The position numbers and the translations under genes are program-made. A DNA stretch of 5,341 nt from Planctomycetaceae bacterium. Lineage in GTDB: Bacteria > Planctomycetota > Planctomycetia > Pirellulales > Thermoguttaceae. Shown piece after piece: positions 5,268 to 5,341 of this stretch. The stretch spans positions 1-5,341 of the forward strand of contig JAITQV010000537.1 of the NCBI GenBank assembly GCA_031288765.1. Reading direction: 5' to 3'. Positions within the stretch are counted from its first letter, which is position 1, and every line of letters begins with the position of its first letter. The notes beneath the pieces are model-generated. The model saw nothing but the letters and a program-made list of their open reading frames with translations, was not told where the DNA came from and searched no databases.

Positions 5268-5341
5268 CTATTGGGGAACGATTTTATAAGTGCCTTTTCG
5301 GTGACTACCACTAAAAACTGCTCTTGCTTTATTTGGTTTTC
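5268..5341 (-). CDS. Possible C-terminus of a gene cut by the window edge
   Basis: Reading leftward from the right edge, a frame gives KPNKARAVFSGSHRKGTYK and then IVPQ before a TAG at 5270-5268. The mix of basic, small and aromatic residues ending in YKIVP looks like a genuine protein end. It would converge on the 248-residue gene. Only 23 codons are visible. A second minus frame over the same bases is open to a TAA near 5260, so the choice of frame is uncertain and a chance frame is possible. The family is not recognised. Confidence 0.3.
   Translation of the reverse strand, partial: KPNKARAVFSGSHRKGTYKIVPQ

Overview
The window looks like an accessory stretch of a low-GC bacterial chromosome. 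The best taxonomic clue is the plus-strand gene at 1908-3512, a Tat-exported protein with two DUF4159-like halves. Proteins of that type are common in Planctomycetota, so a planctomycete is my best guess (inference, not proof). That gene is visibly richer in G+C and in codons such as CCG and GCG than the very AT-rich sequence around it. This suggests a native chromosomal gene among mobile or decaying DNA.

Layout: (1) 1-231 is an 11-unit, 21-bp minisatellite whose variation is confined to one trinucleotide. (2) 232-605 has no convincing gene. (3) Two genes run leftward: a predicted membrane protein (606-1157) and a stand-alone STAS / anti-sigma-factor-antagonist-like protein (1216-1521, start corrected to an ATG behind AAGGAG). 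They are 58 bp apart and may be co-transcribed. (4) A 386-bp divergent intergenic region holds dyads, a 14-bp tandem duplication and candidate promoters. (5) The DUF4159-like gene is followed by a strong A-tract/stem/T-tract terminator (3579-3636). (6) 3637-4148 is dense in non-coding structure: a 21-bp sequence repeated in inverted orientation 3.1 kb upstream, a long hairpin, four ATTCC palindromes or half-palindromes spaced 52-54 bp apart, and a 106-bp hairpin element (40-bp arms, TATA ends) that looks like a MITE. A 28-codon gene tail starts right at the edge of that element. (7) An unrecognised 248-residue protein lies at 4149-4895. (8) 4896-5341 is AT-rich and holds a start-less frame, a hairpin and possibly the end of a leftward gene cut by the window edge.

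How the parts may work together is mostly inference. The STAS protein would normally act with an anti-sigma kinase or phosphatase, but no partner is visible. The DUF4159-like protein probably works outside the cytoplasm. The 248-residue protein sits directly behind a truncated gene tail, which could be the remnant of a two-gene module such as toxin and immunity, but no sequence motif proves this. The most unusual material is non-coding: the single-codon-variable array and the nested repeat cluster at 3645-4031.
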